Source: a virus. Taken from it: a stretch of DNA of 32,037 nt. A model generated the notes under the pieces. The model was not told the origin of the DNA, did not search any database, and worked only from the letters and a program-made list of their open reading frames with translations. The stretch lies in IMG/VR virus record IMGVR_UViG_3300000553_000161, positions 1,972 to 34,008 of that record. The stretch is one strand, 5' to 3'. Both the position numbers and the translations under genes were made by a program. Below are positions 29,154-32,037 of the stretch, one piece after another (the stretch's first letter is position 1; every line of letters begins with the position of its first letter).

Positions 29154-29870
29154 TTAATTCTCGATAAATGCACCATTGGGAGCTACATTGCCTGCAACCC
29201 CTGTCCTAGCAATTTCCAATGTTTTATCAGCAGGAAGGAACTTACAGAATAGATGTTCAATATCAATATAGCCTTTATTATTAACCTTATCTTGCATATG
29301 CTTGCTCATAATACCCAACTGTGTGATAAAATCATCTAGCAGTGAAATATCTAAGCTATAGACACGCAACATATATTGCAGACTTTGCCCAACATATTCC
29401 ATCGGGAATTGACTTAGCATCTTCTTACTAACAACATACTTACCCTTGGCGTCTGCTTGCTCATAACGTGTGATGTCAAAATTATCTGTTAGCCAATATC
29501 TCCCACTTACTTTGAACACACGATCACAATCAGCAAACCACTCATGCTTCTTTGCCAGCTTAAAGAACTTGCTGACTACAACAAGTTCAGTTAGATTCTT
29601 TACAGTATCCTGATGTGTAACATTGGTGGCAATCCAATTTACATTAGGGTCCTTACTGAAATCAATGAACTTGTCAACACTAGCAACTAGCTTGTTTTTA
29701 AGTTCGCCTTCAATTCCAGGAATACCACAATCAGTCATAATAATAAAAGCATTAGGAATACGTTCTTTAATAGACTCTACTGTCTTAAGAGTCTGCTCAA
29801 CACGCTCCTCAGGTGAATAAACACTAAACTTAGCATTAGCTGCTGATGTTACTAATACGCCATATTTCAT
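29154..29870 (-). CDS. Possible glycosyltransferase-like protein
   Basis: A 238-residue protein with a Rossmann-like start (MKYGVLVTSAANAKFSV, ERIPNAFIIMTDCGIPG). The central ADCDRVFKVSGRYWLTDNFD is like the 'KxSGRY' part of some nucleotide-sugar-binding enzymes, and the paired Asp could bind metal. No family could be assigned firmly. It overlaps the dehydratase by four bases, so it is probably the next step in using the sugar nucleotide. It could also be a methyltransferase or sugar-modifying enzyme of unknown class. Confidence 0.6.
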   Translation of the reverse strand: MKYGVLVTSAANAKFSVYSPEERVEQTLKTVESIKERIPNAFIIMTDCGIPGIEGELKNKLVASVDKFIDFSKDPNVNWIATNVTHQDTVKNLTELVVVSKFFKLAKKHEWFADCDRVFKVSGRYWLTDNFDITRYEQADAKGKYVVSKKMLSQFPMEYVGQSLQYMLRVYSLDISLLDDFITQLGIMSKHMQDKVNNKGYIDIEHLFCKFLPADKTLEIARTGVAGNVAPNGAFIEN

Positions 29871-30901
29871 AGTTTAATCTCCAACCAGTCTGGATTTGCC
29901 AGTGTCCAATCTACTACCTGTGCAATACGTTCTGTTAGTGCAATACGAGGTTCCCACCCCAAGCTCTTCATAAATTCGCCACTGAGACTATAACGAAGAT
30001 CGTGCCCTGGACGACTACTGTGGAAATCTACCATTTCATAATTGAGATCTTTTCCTTGTGACTGAGCAATGATTCTGGCTAATTCTAGATTGTTGATCTC
30101 TTCCTTGCCAACAATGTTAAATTTTGGACACTTGGCGCCGCCAAACTCTGGGGGCATCTGAAAGTTCTTAAGATCCAACAAAAACATCATTGCATCTGCA
30201 ACGTCTGCTGCATGGATATAATGACGACTACCTGGAATTGTCTTGCTGCTGTCGCTATGCACTGTGATGCTTTCGCCGTCACGAGCCTTACGAATACACA
30301 TAGGAATATACTTTTCTGGATGCTGACGTTCACCAAACACATTCATAGTATGTGTTACATAAACTGGCAATCCATATGTGTTTTCAAATGCAACAGCAAG
30401 TTCTTCCCCGCCTGCCTTAGCAGCACTGTAAGGGTTGGTGCTGTTATAACGATCATATTCCTTATAGTATACACCATTAGGAGCAGGGCCGAATACTTCA
30501 TCTGTGGAGAAATAAACAAATCGTTCTAGATTGTCAATGGTGCGAGCATACTGTAGTGCATGTCCTGTACCAACAACATTATCCATAACAAATTCCATCG
30601 GGAATTCAATACTGCGATCAACATGGCTACCGGCAGCAAGATGCATAACAATATCAACTTTACCAATCATACTTCGAGTTTGGGGATTGATCTCTGCCTT
30701 AAGATCATGATAAACGATCTTAACACGCTTACGTACATCAGCATCGTGTGTCATCATCATGTGATGCAATCTATTTAAATTACCACTATAGTCCAACCGA
30801 TCCAAACTAACAATGTTCCAATCAGTTGTATTGAGTATTCTGTCGATAACATGATGTGCTATAAATCCAGCTCCACCGGTAATAAGGCAAGTTTTACTCA
30901 T
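29867..30901 (-). CDS. NAD-dependent epimerase/dehydratase, dTDP-glucose 4,6-dehydratase-like
   Basis: A 344-residue short-chain dehydrogenase of the extended type. The Rossmann motif is GGAGFIA, with the third Gly replaced by Ala. Downstream: VDIVMHLAAGSHVDRSIEFP, YFSTDEVFGPAP, YSAAKAGGEEL with the catalytic Tyr and Lys, and SSKTIPGSRHYIHAADVADA. The set is close to RmlB, which makes dTDP-4-keto-6-deoxyglucose. The Ala change should be tested for effect on NAD binding. The ATG overlaps the stop of the GIY-YIG gene, and a 12-codon copy of the gene's start lies upstream of that gene. A role in glycan synthesis is likely. Confidence 0.88.
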   Translation of the reverse strand: MSKTCLITGGAGFIAHHVIDRILNTTDWNIVSLDRLDYSGNLNRLHHMMMTHDADVRKRVKIVYHDLKAEINPQTRSMIGKVDIVMHLAAGSHVDRSIEFPMEFVMDNVVGTGHALQYARTIDNLERFVYFSTDEVFGPAPNGVYYKEYDRYNSTNPYSAAKAGGEELAVAFENTYGLPVYVTHTMNVFGERQHPEKYIPMCIRKARDGESITVHSDSSKTIPGSRHYIHAADVADAMMFLLDLKNFQMPPEFGGAKCPKFNIVGKEEINNLELARIIAQSQGKDLNYEMVDFHSSRPGHDLRYSLSGEFMKSLGWEPRIALTERIAQVVDWTLANPDWLEIKL

Positions 30902-31535
30902 TGTTTTCCTTCTTCCTATTTCGATAATTTTCCCAATATTGTTTCATTCTTATTGACTGCTGTTTTTTCCGTTCTGAATTATTATCCCATATTTTCTTTT
31001 GTGACTTTGACATCTTTTCTAAGTCCTCAGTTGAGTGTAGTTTTCCACTTCTTCGTTTATTGCCTATCAATGACAAGGATACTCTTTTCTTAGTATCTTC
31101 TGAATGACCTTTTCCTAAATTTATTAGTCTAAGTTTTTCTTTTTGATCATTTGACATCGGGACCCCTTTATTCCAAGGTGTATTTCCTTTTAATGCCTCA
31201 GAAATCTTTTGTTTAGTTTCTTCAGAACGTGTTCTTCCAGTTGGCCAATTTCCAGGTTTAAGTATTTTTTTATTGTTCAAATTATAATATCTCTTTCCTA
31301 ATTCTTCATCTTTTATCATTGATAACCAACGATATTCGTTTGCTTTAAGTTTATTCTTTTTTATGCCTGACTCTAATATACGTCTTTTAAACTCGCTCGG
31401 ACGATTTTTGTAGGCCTTCTTCATCCATTTAGATGAACAAATATATCTATCGTTAATTTGACCCCAATGGCTTCCTATGTAATACTTTTTATGGTTAGTA
31501 TCATACCAAATATAGATAAACCCATACTTTTCCAT
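30894..31535 (-). CDS. GIY-YIG homing endonuclease ahead of the dehydratase
   Basis: A 213-residue homing-type nuclease. The GIY-YIG core opens at once (EKYGFIYIWYDTNHKKYYIG) and continues SHWGQINDRYICS. Several NUMOD3-type repeats follow: SEETKQKISEALKGNTPWNK, SNDQKEKLRLINLGKGHSED and STEDLEKMSKSQKKIW. ATG 31535 is chosen: GGAG lies seven bases upstream and the family motif begins right after it. An earlier in-frame ATG at 31709 would cross other signals and is unlikely. The last codons overlap the dehydratase ATG. It seems to be inserted at the dehydratase's coding start. Confidence 0.9.
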   Translation of the reverse strand: MEKYGFIYIWYDTNHKKYYIGSHWGQINDRYICSSKWMKKAYKNRPSEFKRRILESGIKKNKLKANEYRWLSMIKDEELGKRYYNLNNKKILKPGNWPTGRTRSEETKQKISEALKGNTPWNKGVPMSNDQKEKLRLINLGKGHSEDTKKRVSLSLIGNKRRSGKLHSTEDLEKMSKSQKKIWDNNSERKKQQSIRMKQYWENYRNRKKENNE

Positions 31536-31561
31536 TTTTTTTACTCCAAAGTTATTTGAAG

Positions 31562-31569
31562 TATTTATA
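31562..31569 (-). promoter_or_regulatory. T4-late core TATAAATA ahead of the GIY-YIG gene
   Basis: An exact TATAAATA on the minus strand, 26 bases before ATG 31535 and just downstream of the truncated dehydratase start. Such a late promoter is usual for free-standing homing genes. Confidence 0.6.
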
Positions 31570-31570
31570 C

Positions 31571-31609
31571 TCAACCTGCGCCACCTGTAATCAATACGGT
31601 CTTTGACAT
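31571..31609 (-). pseudogene. 12-codon remnant of a dehydratase start
   Basis: ATG 31609, preceded by AGGAGA, reads MSKTVLITGGAG then TGA. The intact dehydratase 670 bases downstream begins MSKTCLITGGAGF. The codons differ at many synonymous positions, so this is not a recent copy. It is the 5' end of a homologous gene cut at the Rossmann GGAG motif, next to the inserted homing endonuclease gene. Confidence 0.85.
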
Positions 31610-31658
31610 AAGTTCTCCTGAATTTCAAATACTTACTTGTATAAGAGTTGTATTTGCT

Positions 31659-31687
31659 ATAATATGGTTTTCCAACAAAAAATACAA
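31659..31687 (-). promoter_or_regulatory. Possible sigma-70 promoter for the dehydratase operon
   Basis: On the minus strand: TTGTAT at 31687-31682, a 17-base spacer, TATTAT at 31664-31659. It lies about 50 bases before the truncated start at 31609 and is divergent from the 31701 promoter. Confidence 0.5.
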
Positions 31688-31700
31688 TATAAAAAACTGC

Positions 31701-31728
31701 TTGACTCATCTATAAATATCTATATAAT
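31701..31728 (+). promoter_or_regulatory. Promoter of the 49-residue gene
   Basis: TTGACT at 31701-31706, a 16-base spacer and TATAAT at 31723-31728, with an exact T4-late core TATAAATA at 31711-31718 in the spacer. It serves ATG 31751. Confidence 0.7.
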
Positions 31729-31750
31729 AAGCAGTAATGAGGATTTAGTA

Positions 31751-31900
31751 ATGAAGATGAAGCAATGGCGTTGTGTGGTTACATTGTCAACTGGTTGGAA
31801 GACTGAAACTTTTGTTTACTCTTTAGATCAACTCACTGCTATGAAGTTAGCCGAAGCCCAAACTGGCGGCAAATGTAATGCCGCGTTTGAAGTAAAATAA
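31751..31900 (+). CDS. Unknown small protein, 49 residues
   Basis: MKMKQWRCVVTLSTGWKTET then FVYSLDQLTAMKLAEAQTGG. The predicted beta-beta-alpha layout is like small single-domain phage proteins. ATG 31751 is chosen because a promoter ends at 31728 and GAGG lies at 31739-31742; a longer in-frame start at 31637 runs through the promoter. No known family. Confidence 0.7.
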   Translation: MKMKQWRCVVTLSTGWKTETFVYSLDQLTAMKLAEAQTGGKCNAAFEVK

Positions 31901-31907
31901 TTCCAAC

Positions 31908-32037
31908 ATGAAATTCTGGAGAATATGGGCCAAAGCTCTTGGTGAGAAATCTGGAGCAACAAATAAAGAAGCTGATCGCATAGCTTTAATTAGGACATTA
32001 ATAGTACTTTGTTATATAGTTACTAATATATTCATTG
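31908..32037 (+). CDS. Small phage membrane protein (partial at window end)
   Basis: Begins MKFWRIWAKALGEKSGATNK and continues EADRIALIRTLIVLCYIVTN before the window ends. A basic amphipathic start is followed by a hydrophobic segment of about 15 residues. I recall similar short proteins in aquatic T4-like phages. The gene starts seven bases after the preceding stop. Function unknown. Confidence 0.7.
   Translation, partial: MKFWRIWAKALGEKSGATNKEADRIALIRTLIVLCYIVTNIFI

Noticed and set aside
30901-31609. Group I or II intron between the truncated dehydratase start and the GIY-YIG gene
   Set aside because: Only 35 bases lie outside the nuclease gene, too few for an intron core, and the downstream gene has its own start codon, so no splicing is needed.
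1-32037. Ordinary tRNA genes
   Set aside because: I looked for T-arm GTTCGAAT/TTCAAAT patterns with paired acceptor ends; the only fitting one is the tmRNA acceptor half. Hits near 10010 and 26698 lie in protein genes without cloverleaf pairing.

Overview
The window looks like part of a lytic, T4-type (Tevenvirinae-like) bacteriophage genome. It is AT-rich and tightly packed, with start/stop overlaps of 1-26 bases. It encodes tail or baseplate proteins, peptidoglycan hydrolases, three GIY-YIG homing endonucleases and many auxiliary genes typical of aquatic T4-like phages (glutaredoxin, Hsp20, bS21, UvdE, Fe(II)/2-oxoglutarate oxygenases, carbamoyltransferase, sugar-nucleotide dehydratase). 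Four exact copies of TATAAATA, the T4 late-promoter core, lie in intergenic positions, alongside good sigma-70 promoters. No integrase was seen. The host is inferred to be alphaproteobacterial, from the permuted two-piece tmRNA with an AANDN-type tag and a ROSE-like RNA thermometer. That is inference, not proof.

Layout. 1-7450 (+): end of an unidentified gene, a GIY-YIG endonuclease, glutaredoxin, an Sm-like-fold protein, a PAAR-like spike protein, a repeat-containing structural protein and a 1247-residue tail-lysozyme fusion. 7452-7830 (+): a circularly permuted tmRNA (ssrA) gene with its own strong promoter; its tail overlaps the 3' end of an antisense GIY-YIG gene (7812-8618). 8688-12979 (+): two exported peptidoglycan-active enzymes (SleB-like, NlpC/CHAP-like), a membrane coiled-coil protein, two unknown proteins (one broken by an 89-base duplication) and ribosomal protein bS21. 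13008-13938 (+): Hsp20 behind a candidate RNA thermometer, then ClpS. 13928-14716 (-): a metallophosphoesterase. 14723-21312 (+): unknown proteins, a YafK-type L,D-transpeptidase-fold lipoprotein, an Fe/2OG oxygenase, a fibre-like protein, a 36-residue protein, a NodU-type carbamoyltransferase and an SGNH hydrolase. 21297-26430 (-): a five-gene overlapping operon (two HxD oxygenase-like proteins, a PP-loop ATPase, a TctC-type periplasmic protein, a radical SAM enzyme). 26424-28372 (+): UvdE and small proteins, closed by a bidirectional terminator. 28376-31609 (-): an Fe/2OG oxygenase, a possible glycosyltransferase, an NDP-sugar dehydratase, and a GIY-YIG gene inserted between the dehydratase and a 12-codon copy of its own start. 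The window ends in two small (+) genes.

How the parts fit. tmRNA, bS21, ClpS and Hsp20 together form a translation and proteostasis kit: ribosome rescue and tagging, a ribosomal protein of the mRNA-docking site, N-degron delivery to ClpAP, and a holdase. The SleB-like, NlpC-like and YafK-like proteins with the tail lysozyme deal with the cell wall. Carbamoyltransferase, SGNH hydrolase, radical SAM, PP-loop, oxygenases and dehydratase suggest synthesis or decoration of an unknown small molecule or surface sugar. The most notable items are the permuted tmRNA, the phage ClpS, the thermometer-like leaders, two apparently leaderless consensus promoters and the 21.3-26.4 kb operon.
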